64,000 nt of DNA, from contig JAFGFE010000019.1 in assembly GCA_016931225.1 (NCBI GenBank), positions 1 through 64,000 of the forward strand, in the 5' to 3' direction. This stretch comes from Candidatus Zymogenaceae bacterium. Its GTDB lineage: Bacteria > Desulfobacterota > Zymogenia > Zymogenales > Zymogenaceae. The notes under the pieces were generated by a model, which made no database searches, was not told the origin of the DNA, and saw only the letters and a program-made list of their open reading frames with translations. The translations under genes were made by a program, and so were the position numbers. This document shows, piece by piece, positions 7,315-15,397 of the stretch (positions are counted from its first letter, which is position 1; every line of letters begins with the position of its first letter).

Positions 7315-8661
7315 TTACTTCTCCTTCTCCTCGTAGGTCCGCTCGAAATATTCGATCTTGTACTGGGACCGGGGGAGCGTCTGGGGCTCAATCATCGTGA
7401 TAATCGGACTGAATACGAGCTTCTGCTTGATGGTCTGCTTGATCTCGGATGCCAGCGCCTCCAGGTCCGATTCCTTCACGCCTTCGGCGTACTCCACCTT
7501 TATCTCCAGGTTCGTTCCGACGGCCGGCCCGGGTTCGTTGAGAACGATGCGCATCTCTCCGGTGGTACGGGGAATGAACGACGATATCACATCCTTCACC
7601 GCGGCGGGGAAGACGTTCACTCCTTTCACCTTGAGCATATCATCCGACCTACCAATGATGTGAAACCGCATGGAGGTACGGCCGCAGCGACATTTCTCGA
7701 CATAGGCTCGGACCATATCCCGGCAGCGATACCTGATGACCGGAGTCGCCTCACGACGGATGGTGGTATAGACGATCTCACCTTCCACGCCGTCTTCGAG
7801 CTCTTTTCGCTCCAGGGTCACCGGATCGATGATTTCCGCCGTGACGGCGCCTGCCCCACACAGGTGCAGGCCCGAAAGCGCGTCGCACTCGCTGGCCAGA
7901 TCCGCCGCCACGTCCGCCAGCCCGTAGTAATTCCTGGCCGTAATCCCCCAGGTCTCTTCTATCGTGGCCCTGTCCTCTTCGGTCAGGGCCTCACCCGCCA
8001 TGAATCCCTTGGTGAATCCCATGTCCCGGGGATTCATCTTGAGGGTGTCCTTCACGTACTCGGCGAGAAACACCGTGGCCGACGGTGTGGCGAAGAGCAC
8101 CGTGGGACGAAACTCAATAATCAAATCAAACAGCTTTTCCAGCCCCGAGCTCCCCAGGGGGGCGGGGATCACACAGAATCCCATCGCCTCGGCGGAGACG
8201 CTCTCGGACAGTCCCCCCACAAACAGGGTGAAATTGGCTGGATTGATGAAGGAGTCCCCGGGACGGATGCCGCCGGTGTAGGCGTGCCGGGCGAAGAGCT
8301 CGCACCAGAGATCCGCATCGGCTCTGGTCAATCCGATATAGAGGGGCCGTCCCGTGGTGCCGCTGGTGCCCTGGATGCGCACCAGGTCCTCTTTCGCGCA
8401 GCATCGGTGCCCCCCCAGGCCTCCCAGCGCCTCCTGGGTTTTTCTCAGGTCGTCCTTTGTGGTGAAGGGAAACTTCCCCAAATCCTCCATTGAAGAAAAG
8501 TCTTTCGGACCCACCCCCGCCTCACCCCATTTCTCCCGATAAAAGGGAGAGTGCTCATGGATGTAAAGAAGCTCCTCCTTCAACAGCCCCTCCTCCAGCT
8601 TTTGAAGCTTTTTGGGGGGCATTGTCTCCATTTCCTTGTTCCAGTATGTAGAGTCGGCCAT
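7315..8661 (-). CDS. Phenylacetate-CoA ligase family protein (PaaK-like)
   Basis: A 448-residue member of the adenylate-forming PaaK family, which activates an aryl or other carboxylic acid to its CoA thioester using ATP. Visible signatures are the nucleotide-binding loop VRIQGTSGTTGRP near residues 95-107, EIIDP in the middle, YRCRD(M) and the hinge/C-terminal GRSDDMLKVKGVNVFP. The usual YGLTE-like aromatic/metal segment reads YGLADVAADLASEC here, with a nearby GLHLCG, a departure from classic PaaK. I prefer ATG 8661 (GAGG 5 bases upstream) to the GTG at 8667. With the APC permease 52 bp upstream it may form an uptake-and-activation pair for a carboxylate or amino acid; the substrate is unknown. 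Confidence 0.88.
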   Translation of the reverse strand: MADSTYWNKEMETMPPKKLQKLEEGLLKEELLYIHEHSPFYREKWGEAGVGPKDFSSMEDLGKFPFTTKDDLRKTQEALGGLGGHRCCAKEDLVRIQGTSGTTGRPLYIGLTRADADLWCELFARHAYTGGIRPGDSFINPANFTLFVGGLSESVSAEAMGFCVIPAPLGSSGLEKLFDLIIEFRPTVLFATPSATVFLAEYVKDTLKMNPRDMGFTKGFMAGEALTEEDRATIEETWGITARNYYGLADVAADLASECDALSGLHLCGAGAVTAEIIDPVTLERKELEDGVEGEIVYTTIRREATPVIRYRCRDMVRAYVEKCRCGRTSMRFHIIGRSDDMLKVKGVNVFPAAVKDVISSFIPRTTGEMRIVLNEPGPAVGTNLEIKVEYAEGVKESDLEALASEIKQTIKQKLVFSPIITMIEPQTLPRSQYKIEYFERTYEEKEK

Positions 8662-8713
8662 GTGCACCTCGAAAGAACCTGTGATAATCGTGTTTCACTA
8701 TTGGATGTAACGG

Positions 8714-10096
8714 TTATGTGTTGTTCGATATTCCCCCGGACTTCTTCCTGGCAACGAAGATATAATAGAGAAGTCCCGCCATCGCCAATCCGAAGAAGAG
8801 TACCGTTCCCAGCACCTCCTTGTCTTCGATGAGCATGTACACGGCAAACAGCTCCGCCAGGACCGCTCCAAAGATGGCAAGCCCCCCCAGAAGCCGCGCC
8901 GCGGGCATCCGATAGGGCCGCTCCATGTCCGGCTCTTTCTTGCGGAGGACGAACAGCGAAATGCACACCAGAATATACGCCACCAAGATCGCCGCCGAGG
9001 CGACTTGGAACAATGTTAAGAGGAAGTCAAAGAAGCAGCCAAAAAGGCCCAGTATCGTCAGAACAATGATACCCACCGCCGGTGTGCCGTATTTCGGGTG
9101 GATCTTACCGAGGGCCGCGGGCAGCACCCCTTCCCGGGCCATTCCGAGCATCAGCCGGGAGGAGCCGATCATGAAGGCGTTGAGGGTGGTAATCAATCCC
9201 ATTAACCCCGCAACGATGACGATCGTTGCGCCGACGGTGCCGATGGTTTTCTGCGCGATGGGCAGGATCGGCACTTCTTCGGTGGACGCGGCGATCGTCT
9301 CGTAGGGAACGACGCCCGCGGAGACGAAGAAAACGCCCGCGTAAAAAATCAGCACGAATATGACGGACAGGGGAATGAGGAAAACCACCTTCCTGATGGG
9401 GGATCGTATCTCCTCGGCGGCCTGGGGCACCACGTCAAATCCCATAAAGGCGAGCATTGCGATGGGCACCATCATGAACATGCCGGCGACGCCCTTTTCA
9501 AAAAAATTGCCGCCGTAGTTCGCCATATCCACGTGGGGGATCCCCCCGATGACATAGGCGGCGATGCCGCCGAACAGGACAAGTGTAAAAATAAGCTGGG
9601 CGATGGCCGAAATGCGTATGCCGATGTAATTAACGAGACCGAAAAAGACGGCGACCACCACACCGACGATGATCATCGCCAGCGGTGGGAAGGTATAGCT
9701 CCCCACGGTGAGTATCCCGGCCTCAAGCCATGCCTCGGGCATCAGAGATCCGGCCACCTTGGAAAAGATGATAACTTCTGCGGGCATCATGGATGAATAC
9801 GCGATAATAAGAAACCACCCGGTAATGAAGCTGGCGAATTTCCCCAGAGCCCGGCGGGTGTAATGATACTCGCCGCCGGCGAAGGGCATGGCGGCGCAGA
9901 GCTCGGCATAACACAGACCGATCAAAACCGAAAAGAGCGCGGCCAATAGCGCCGAAAGCAGAATGGCCGGTCCGGCGTACGCAAACAGGGCGTTGATGAT
10001 GGTCGCCCACGCCATCCCCACCATGGCGCCGGTAATGAGGGTAAATACGGTTACCAAGGTCAAGCCCCGGACCAGCGTACCTTTCTCCTGGTTCAT
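8714..10096 (-). CDS. APC superfamily amino acid permease
   Basis: A 460-residue transporter with about twelve membrane helices. The first helices carry GAMVGMAWATIINALFAYAG and the conserved YAELCAAMPFAGGEYHYTRR loop found in amino acid/polyamine/organocation permeases; the PQAAEEIRSPIRKV cytoplasmic loop after helix 6 is also typical. It imports amino acids or amines by proton or sodium symport or antiport; the substrate is not predictable. I place the start at ATG 10096 behind AGGAGG; an in-frame upstream ATG (10168) would add 24 unlikely residues. It lies 52 bp before the PaaK-like ligase, probably in the same transcript. Confidence 0.9.
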   Translation of the reverse strand: MNQEKGTLVRGLTLVTVFTLITGAMVGMAWATIINALFAYAGPAILLSALLAALFSVLIGLCYAELCAAMPFAGGEYHYTRRALGKFASFITGWFLIIAYSSMMPAEVIIFSKVAGSLMPEAWLEAGILTVGSYTFPPLAMIIVGVVVAVFFGLVNYIGIRISAIAQLIFTLVLFGGIAAYVIGGIPHVDMANYGGNFFEKGVAGMFMMVPIAMLAFMGFDVVPQAAEEIRSPIRKVVFLIPLSVIFVLIFYAGVFFVSAGVVPYETIAASTEEVPILPIAQKTIGTVGATIVIVAGLMGLITTLNAFMIGSSRLMLGMAREGVLPAALGKIHPKYGTPAVGIIVLTILGLFGCFFDFLLTLFQVASAAILVAYILVCISLFVLRKKEPDMERPYRMPAARLLGGLAIFGAVLAELFAVYMLIEDKEVLGTVLFFGLAMAGLLYYIFVARKKSGGISNNT

Positions 10097-10296
10097 GTTC
10101 TCCTCCTGTCGTGTATAAACATGGTATGAATAATAACGATCTCTCCTATGCGAAACCGAACCCGGCAAGCCATCGTCACGTACCGGCCGCTTTCACGTCT
10201 CAATTCGTCACATGCGCATCAATATGATTTTAATATCAAAATTAAACGAAGACGACACACGACTTCACCGTGATACAGGAGACGGGAGATATCGAC

Positions 10297-11181
10297 TCAG
10301 TCGATCCCTTTCACATCAACCTTTAGAAGCTTCGCCGTGTTTTTCCAGAACCATTTTTCCTGCACCTCCGGCTTGAGGTTCAGGTTTTTCACGTCACCCA
10401 CGGCGTCGTGAAACATCACCAGAGGCCAGGCCGTGGAAAAGAGTATCTTGTCCTGAAGCAGCGTGTTTCCGTAGTGAACCAGTGGCGCCCAGCCTGTCTC
10501 GACCATCCCCATATATTTCGGACGGATGCCGGAGATATCGGCATAGACGTTGGCATGGCGCCACAAGACCGCCACCATTTCCGTTACCCAGGGCCACCCT
10601 GCGTGCCCTGCAACAATCTTCAGGTCCGGAAACATCACCGCAACACGATCGAGGATCAGGGGTCTTCCGAACTCCATGGGGATGACGTGGGAGAAATTGA
10701 GGGAGGTATGAACCCAGATGGGGATATCCAGATCGATGCACGCCTCATAGATCGGGTAATATTTTTTGTCGTCCGTAAAGAGGTTATGCTCCCAGGGGGC
10801 GATCATCACACCCCTGAGGCCCGCCCGGGCCATCCGGTATATCTCGCGAACGGCCCGCTTCTTCTTGTGGGGATCGGCGCCGATAAATCCGATGAAGCGG
10901 TCGGGGTGTTTCTGAACAAGCTCCAGGACGATCTCGTTGGGTATCTTCCGGCCGTAGGTGGATTCCATGTCCTCTCCGTGGATGACGGCCGTGGTTATTC
11001 CGGCCATGTCCATCAGACCGAAGAAGTCTTCGATGGAGAGGCTCTTCAGAAACTCCATTTCCTTACTATCACCGCTGTAGAGCCGCTTGTATCCCGCGAG
11101 GTGGGGGGGAATGTCTGTGAAGCCGGAAAGGATATCCGGGTGTGGCGGTGTAACACAGAAGTCAATAATCATGGTCATCAT
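10297..11181 (-). CDS. Amidohydrolase-fold (Amidohydrolase_2) protein with altered metal site
   Basis: A 294-residue TIM-barrel protein of the ACMSD-like amidohydrolase-2 family. The family normally has an N-terminal DxHxH, one His on strand 5, one His on strand 6 and an Asp near the end in a G(T/S)DWP motif. Here the N-terminus reads IDFCVTPPHP without HxH, IWVHTS and AGHAGWP keep the two middle His, and the last motif is FSTAWP with Ala in place of Asp. The metal site therefore looks degenerate, and the protein may be a non-metal enzyme, a decarboxylase variant or inactive. Three in-frame ATG codons compete at the start; the first is shown. It lies 200 bp upstream of the APC permease on the same strand. 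Confidence 0.82.
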   Translation of the reverse strand: MMTMIIDFCVTPPHPDILSGFTDIPPHLAGYKRLYSGDSKEMEFLKSLSIEDFFGLMDMAGITTAVIHGEDMESTYGRKIPNEIVLELVQKHPDRFIGFIGADPHKKKRAVREIYRMARAGLRGVMIAPWEHNLFTDDKKYYPIYEACIDLDIPIWVHTSLNFSHVIPMEFGRPLILDRVAVMFPDLKIVAGHAGWPWVTEMVAVLWRHANVYADISGIRPKYMGMVETGWAPLVHYGNTLLQDKILFSTAWPLVMFHDAVGDVKNLNLKPEVQEKWFWKNTAKLLKVDVKGID

Positions 11182-11483
11182 TCCTCGAGAGTGAACAGAT
11201 CCGCACGTTACTGCTACATCGCACTGAGGTTTTTATCCTAATAAAACGACGCCCCGATGTCAAGCAAGGGATGGAGAAAAGAGGGGTTCCGCACGCTTTT
11301 TCTTGAAAAACGTCGGTCCGGTCGGATATACGTGTGAGACGGCTCATCGATTGAAAAAGTGAGCATCGGAGCACAAAAACACACACTGCGGCGGGAGCTG
11401 ATGCCGCCGGTCTGCTACGATGTCTCTTCGTCTTTCGGGGGGTCTTCCGTGCGGCGGTCCCCGCCGCAGGCGTTTGGATTCAT
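11182..11483. other. Non-coding stretch upstream of the amidohydrolase gene
   Basis: No convincing gene is present. It should hold the amidohydrolase promoter near 11182-11270. At 11451-11467 there is a strong hairpin (GCGGCGG, loop TCC, CCGCCGC) immediately downstream of the small minus-strand gene, and a second six-bp stem (CGGCGG/CCGCCG) at 11389-11409 which on the minus strand is followed, 9 bases later, by TTTTT. These may end transcription of the small gene. Confidence 0.4.
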
Positions 11484-11570
11484 TCAGGTGGGCACGCCCA
11501 TCTTCGGCAGCACGACCGCCTGAAGCACAATCCACACGACGATGAATATGATAAAAATCAAAGCTTCCAT
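11484..11570 (-). CDS. 28-residue single-helix membrane peptide
   Basis: A short open frame encoding MEALIFIIFIVVW, then IVLQAVVLPKMGVPT and a TGA stop. One hydrophobic helix is followed by a short LPKMGVPT tail. I recall similar peptides of about 30 residues with the ending LPKLGV(P/S)T in deltaproteobacteria, without function. There is no good Shine-Dalgarno before the ATG, which lowers confidence. It is divergent from the acyltransferase gene and close to its promoter. Alternatives are a chance frame or a leader peptide. Confidence 0.5.
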   Translation of the reverse strand: MEALIFIIFIVVWIVLQAVVLPKMGVPT

Positions 11571-11650
11571 GGTGTCGATTTAGATGCGCCGAGCATCAAT
11601 TCGTTTCACTGTTTCATGCAACAATTTCAACAATCATCTCATCAAAGTAC

Positions 11651-11680
11651 TTGACGTTTCCAATATATATATTTTAAAAT
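11651..11680 (+). promoter_or_regulatory. Sigma-70-type promoter for the acyltransferase
   Basis: TTGACG (11651-11656) and TAAAAT (11675-11680) are 18 bp apart in an AT-rich stretch, 44 bp upstream of the acyltransferase start. Each box differs from consensus by one base. Confidence 0.5.
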
Positions 11681-11723
11681 GCTCGGTTACGAAACGTATC
11701 GGGAGGAATAAAAAGCACATCTC

Positions 11724-12635
11724 ATGAAAATACCATTCAAAAGAGTTAGAAACGGTATGTCACAGCTTATTGTCAGGCCGGTTTTCTTCATCGTCCCCAG
11801 GATGCCGCTCACTGCCGTCAGGCTTCTCAGCGACGCAATTTTTTACGCAATCTTCCCGCTGTTTCTCATCCTTCCCGGCATGAAAACGCAGATGTTCGAA
11901 AATATCAATATCGCATACGGCGACAGTATGACGAAAAAAGAGAAGCGGCGTATCGTCCGCCTCGCCCTCAGGAACACCTTCCGCCTTCCCGGTGAGTGCA
12001 TTTACTACGGTTTAAACGAAGATCCCACAAAGCTCATCCGTGATGTCCAGATCGTAGGGATGGAACATTTCACACAAGCGCTGGAGAAGGGGAAGGGGGC
12101 GGTGGCCATCGGCTCCCATACCGGGAATTTCGTCAACATGGTCACCCGGATGGCCCGGGAGGACGTCTCGTATGTTATCCTGACGAAAAAAATAAAAAAC
12201 GACGCCATAAACGACGCATACAACGAGGGCAAAGAGCGCTGCGGTGTTCAGTACATCGACGTGAAAAAACGGAGCGACAACATGAGCGCCATCCGCCGGG
12301 CACTCGGTGAAAACCGCATCGTCCACTTCATCGTGGATGAGCGAAAAAAACGGGGCGAAATCATGGTGCCGTTTTTCGGGAAACCGGCCCCGACGGCCGC
12401 GGGTCCCGCGATCCTTTCTTTGGATACCGGCGCGCCCCTCATACCGATATTCATCACCCACAGAAACGGTTTCAAGCAGGTGATCGAGATCCTCCCACCC
12501 CTCGACGTAGAGCTCACCGGCAACAGAGAGACCGATATTTACAACCTCACCGCCGCAGGAAATCGGGTCATCGAGGATTACATCCGCACCTACCCGGAAC
12601 AATGGTCCTGGGTGAATCCCCGCTGGAAGACATGA
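11724..12635 (+). CDS. LpxL/HtrB-like lysophospholipid acyltransferase
   Basis: A 303-residue inner-membrane-associated acyltransferase of the lipid A / lysophospholipid acyltransferase family. An N-terminal hydrophobic segment (about 15-55) precedes the catalytic block AIGSHTGNF. Lipid A acyltransferases have H-x4-E or H-x4-D; here His132 is followed by T-G-N-F and then Val137, so the acidic partner is absent. The later family blocks VDERKKRGEIMVPFFGKP and the C-terminal PEQWSWVNPRWK are normal. It would add an acyl chain from acyl-ACP or acyl-CoA to a lipid acceptor in the inner membrane, if active. GGGAGGAA lies 17 bases before the ATG, farther than usual. Confidence 0.85.
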   Translation: MKIPFKRVRNGMSQLIVRPVFFIVPRMPLTAVRLLSDAIFYAIFPLFLILPGMKTQMFENINIAYGDSMTKKEKRRIVRLALRNTFRLPGECIYYGLNEDPTKLIRDVQIVGMEHFTQALEKGKGAVAIGSHTGNFVNMVTRMAREDVSYVILTKKIKNDAINDAYNEGKERCGVQYIDVKKRSDNMSAIRRALGENRIVHFIVDERKKRGEIMVPFFGKPAPTAAGPAILSLDTGAPLIPIFITHRNGFKQVIEILPPLDVELTGNRETDIYNLTAAGNRVIEDYIRTYPEQWSWVNPRWKT

Positions 12636-12795
12636 CACGCACACACACCCCCCGCATACCGTGCGAGCGTTTTTCCATATTCCCCTCCCCGTTTTCCCTT
12701 GACCTCGCCGACGGGCAATGGTATGAATGAGGGTGGACATTGTGTCACACGAGCTAAACGCTGTTCAGCGCCGAACGTTATATTGAGGAAGCATT

Positions 12796-13719
12796 ATGTT
12801 TGATTCCGTCGAGCATGTCATCGATGCCTTTCGAGAACACCTCTACATCGTCGATCGGGACGTGGCCACCGTGGTGTTTCTATCCGTTAAAATGCAAAAG
12901 CCGATTTTGGTGGAGGGTCCCGCAGGCGTGGGGAAAACCGAGCTTGCCAAGGTCATGGCGGCGTCCCAAGGGCTTGAGCTGATCCGGCTGCAATGTTACG
13001 AAGGTCTGGATGAGGCAAAGGCCCTCTATGAATGGGAATACGCCAAGCAGCTTCTCTATACCCAGATTCTCAAGGACAAGATCGGCGAAGTCCTGGCGGG
13101 ATCCAACTCCCTGGCGGATGCGGTGGACCGCATCGGCACCGCCGAGGACGCCTTCTTCTCCACGAAGTTCATTCTTCCCCGGCCGCTTCTGAAATCCATC
13201 ACGAGTGAAGACCCCTCGATGCTTCTCATCGACGAGATCGACAAGTCCGACCCGGAGTTCGAGGCGTTCCTTTTGGAAATACTCTCGGACTTCCAGGTGA
13301 GCATCCCGGAGCTGGGGACCCTCACCGCCCGGCACATCCCCCAGGTGGTCCTGACCAGCAACGACACCCGGGACATGTCCGACGCCCTCAAGCGCCGTTG
13401 CCTCCACCTCTATATGAACTTCCCCGTCAAAGAGAAGGAGGAAGAGATCATACGCCTCAAGGTGCCCGGCGTCTCCGATATCCTTGCCGACCAGGTGGTC
13501 AGGACCGTCCGGGCCGTGCGGGAGCTGGATATCAAGAAGCTCCCCTCCATCTCCGAGACCCTGGACTGGGCCAAGGCGCTCATCCTCCTCAACGTAACGA
13601 AGCTGGACGCGGACACGGTGCAGAACACCCTCAATTTCATCCTGAAGTACGAGTCGGACATCGCCGCGGCGAAGAAGAACATGAAAAAAATCCTCGAGGC
13701 GCCGGGGATCTTGAACTGA
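12796..13719 (+). CDS. MoxR-family AAA+ ATPase
   Basis: A 307-residue AAA+ protein. Walker A is GPAGVGKTE (about residues 41-49), Walker B is MLLIDEIDK (about 141-149), sensor 1 is the LTSNDTRD region, and the arginine finger lies in LKRRCLH. It matches the MoxR/CoxD group, chaperone-like ATPases that work with a VWA protein to mature metal cofactors or assemble complexes. The partner VWA gene starts 95 bp downstream on the same strand. The client is not in the window; no molybdoenzyme or dehydrogenase gene is adjacent. Confidence 0.92.
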   Translation: MFDSVEHVIDAFREHLYIVDRDVATVVFLSVKMQKPILVEGPAGVGKTELAKVMAASQGLELIRLQCYEGLDEAKALYEWEYAKQLLYTQILKDKIGEVLAGSNSLADAVDRIGTAEDAFFSTKFILPRPLLKSITSEDPSMLLIDEIDKSDPEFEAFLLEILSDFQVSIPELGTLTARHIPQVVLTSNDTRDMSDALKRRCLHLYMNFPVKEKEEEIIRLKVPGVSDILADQVVRTVRAVRELDIKKLPSISETLDWAKALILLNVTKLDADTVQNTLNFILKYESDIAAAKKNMKKILEAPGILN

Positions 13720-13814
13720 TACCAATCCGCCTGGATACACAGTGTTTCCGGTAATCCCGCGGCGCCGACACCAGACACGTCATCGGATTATTGTATTCCA
13801 TCACGGATGATTTG

Positions 13815-15194
13815 ATGCAGACTACAATCTTAGAATTCATCGACGGCCTCAAGTTTCGGGGGGTCAGGGTTTCGCTGAGCGAGACCATGGACGCCCTTTC
13901 CGGCGTATCCATGATGGGTCTGGACAATCGGGAGACCTTTAAAACCACCCTCAAGAGCACCCTCATCAAGGACATTCGGGACCTGGACGCCTTCGACGAG
14001 CTGTTCGACGCCTACTTCACCCGCCCCCTCCTGATCGATCAGGTGGTTCACACCACCGCCGATGATGTCTCCCGCCTGCTGGAGGAGCTTTCGGGCGAGG
14101 TGTCCGATGAGCTTTCGGGCCTTCTTACCAGCGATCCCAAGACGATGATGGAACTCCTCATGGAGGCGGCAAGGCAGGCGAATATCTCGGACATCCGACA
14201 CGCCATCCAGGTGGGCTATTTCTTCACCCGCATGAGCGGGAGTCTCTCCCAGATGGGCCTCGACCTGCAGATGAACCAGATGATAGACCTCCTTCGTCAG
14301 CGGGGCCGACTCGGTGACGGGGAGGAGGGGATCGATGAAGAGGGGCTGCGCCGGATATTCGATGAGCGCACCGATCAGCTCCGGGAGCTCGCCCGGGACA
14401 TGATCAAGCGGGAGCAGAAGAAACACAAGGGAGACAAGAAGGAACAGGAGGCTCCCTCCGACTTCGAGGGACGCAGCTTCTCCCAGCTTACCGCCCAGGA
14501 GATCGAGGAGATGCGGGACGTCATCAGCGCCCTGGTCAAGAAAATCAAGGACTCCCTGTCGCTCCGGGAGCGCCGGGTCCGCCGGGGCCGGTTCGACATC
14601 AAAAAGACCCTTCGCATCTCCCAGCAGTACGGCGGCGTGCCCATACAGGTCTTCTTCAAGAAGAGAAAAAAGAACAAGGCCCAGATCGTCACCCTCTGCG
14701 ATGTCTCCCGTTCGGTCTGGAACGCCTCCCGCTTCATGCTCAACCTTCTCTATTCCCTCCAGGACCAGTTCGACCGGGTCCGCTCCTTCGTGTTCGTCTC
14801 GGACATCGGAGAGGTGACCGACGTCTTCAAACGCTACGAGGTGAACGACGCCCTGGGGAGGCTCATGTTCGAGGCGGGCATCAATTTTTACAGCTACACC
14901 GACTACGGTGATGTGCTCCTCAAGTTTTACCGGGAATACCTGGACATCATCAACCGCCGAACCACCGTCATCATCATCGGCGACGCCCGGAACAACTACA
15001 TGGCCCACAACAGCTGGGTCATGGACAAAATCAAGGGCAAGGCCCGAAAGGTCTACTGGCTCAATCCCGAGCCGGAATCCTGGTGGGGCACCGGCGACTC
15101 GGAGATGGATGAATACGTCCCCTTCACATCCGAGGCCCGGGAGTGCCGAAACTTCAAGCAGCTTTTGGCCTTTATCCATGACCTGATCGTTTGA
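13815..15194 (+). CDS. VWA-domain protein, CoxE-like partner of MoxR
   Basis: A 459-residue protein. The N-terminal half is helical and charged (FIDGLKFRGVRVSLSET at the start); a Lys/Glu-rich linker around 205-225 (REQKKHKGDKKEQE) leads to a CoxE-type von Willebrand A domain from about residue 285. Its metal-ion-dependent adhesion motif is CDVSRSVW (D-x-S-x-S), with a further D in IIIGDARNN. MoxR/VWA pairs act as co-chaperones for inserting or activating cofactors in client enzymes. I prefer the ATG at 13815; a TTG at 13791 is also in frame, and neither has a strong Shine-Dalgarno. Spacing and order with the upstream ATPase support one operon. Confidence 0.88.
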   Translation: MQTTILEFIDGLKFRGVRVSLSETMDALSGVSMMGLDNRETFKTTLKSTLIKDIRDLDAFDELFDAYFTRPLLIDQVVHTTADDVSRLLEELSGEVSDELSGLLTSDPKTMMELLMEAARQANISDIRHAIQVGYFFTRMSGSLSQMGLDLQMNQMIDLLRQRGRLGDGEEGIDEEGLRRIFDERTDQLRELARDMIKREQKKHKGDKKEQEAPSDFEGRSFSQLTAQEIEEMRDVISALVKKIKDSLSLRERRVRRGRFDIKKTLRISQQYGGVPIQVFFKKRKKNKAQIVTLCDVSRSVWNASRFMLNLLYSLQDQFDRVRSFVFVSDIGEVTDVFKRYEVNDALGRLMFEAGINFYSYTDYGDVLLKFYREYLDIINRRTTVIIIGDARNNYMAHNSWVMDKIKGKARKVYWLNPEPESWWGTGDSEMDEYVPFTSEARECRNFKQLLAFIHDLIV

Positions 15195-15269
15195 ATCATA
15201 CCACCCGCCGGCGCATCGCCGGAGTTTCTTCCCCTTCTCCTTCCATCGCTGAGAAAAATCACTCTTTCT

Positions 15270-15298
15270 TTGACAAGCGGTGCACATCGTGCTACACA
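15270..15298 (+). promoter_or_regulatory. Possible promoter for the FAD oxidoreductase pair
   Basis: A perfect TTGACA (15270-15275) is followed after 17 bp by TACACA, a weak -10 box. It is about 100 bp upstream of the first oxidoreductase gene. A small hairpin CCGGCG-cat-CGCCGG (15208-15222), just after the VWA gene stop, may separate the two transcripts. Confidence 0.35.
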
Positions 15299-15397
15299 TG
15301 TATGGTAAGTTTTTTCTACGCACTCCATCAATAACATATTAACACACACAAGCAGCGGCGCAAGACGGCGTCGAGGCACAGGAAAACGGAGGTTGTC

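Noticed and set aside
12880-13740. Minus-strand open frame of 286 residues across the MoxR gene
   Set aside because: Shadow of the plus-strand MoxR ATPase; no start signal and no protein pattern.
15208-15222. CCGGCG-cat-CGCCGG hairpin after the VWA gene as a terminator
   Set aside because: Only 6 bp and followed by a mixed C/T stretch, not a T-run. Mentioned only as a possible boundary.
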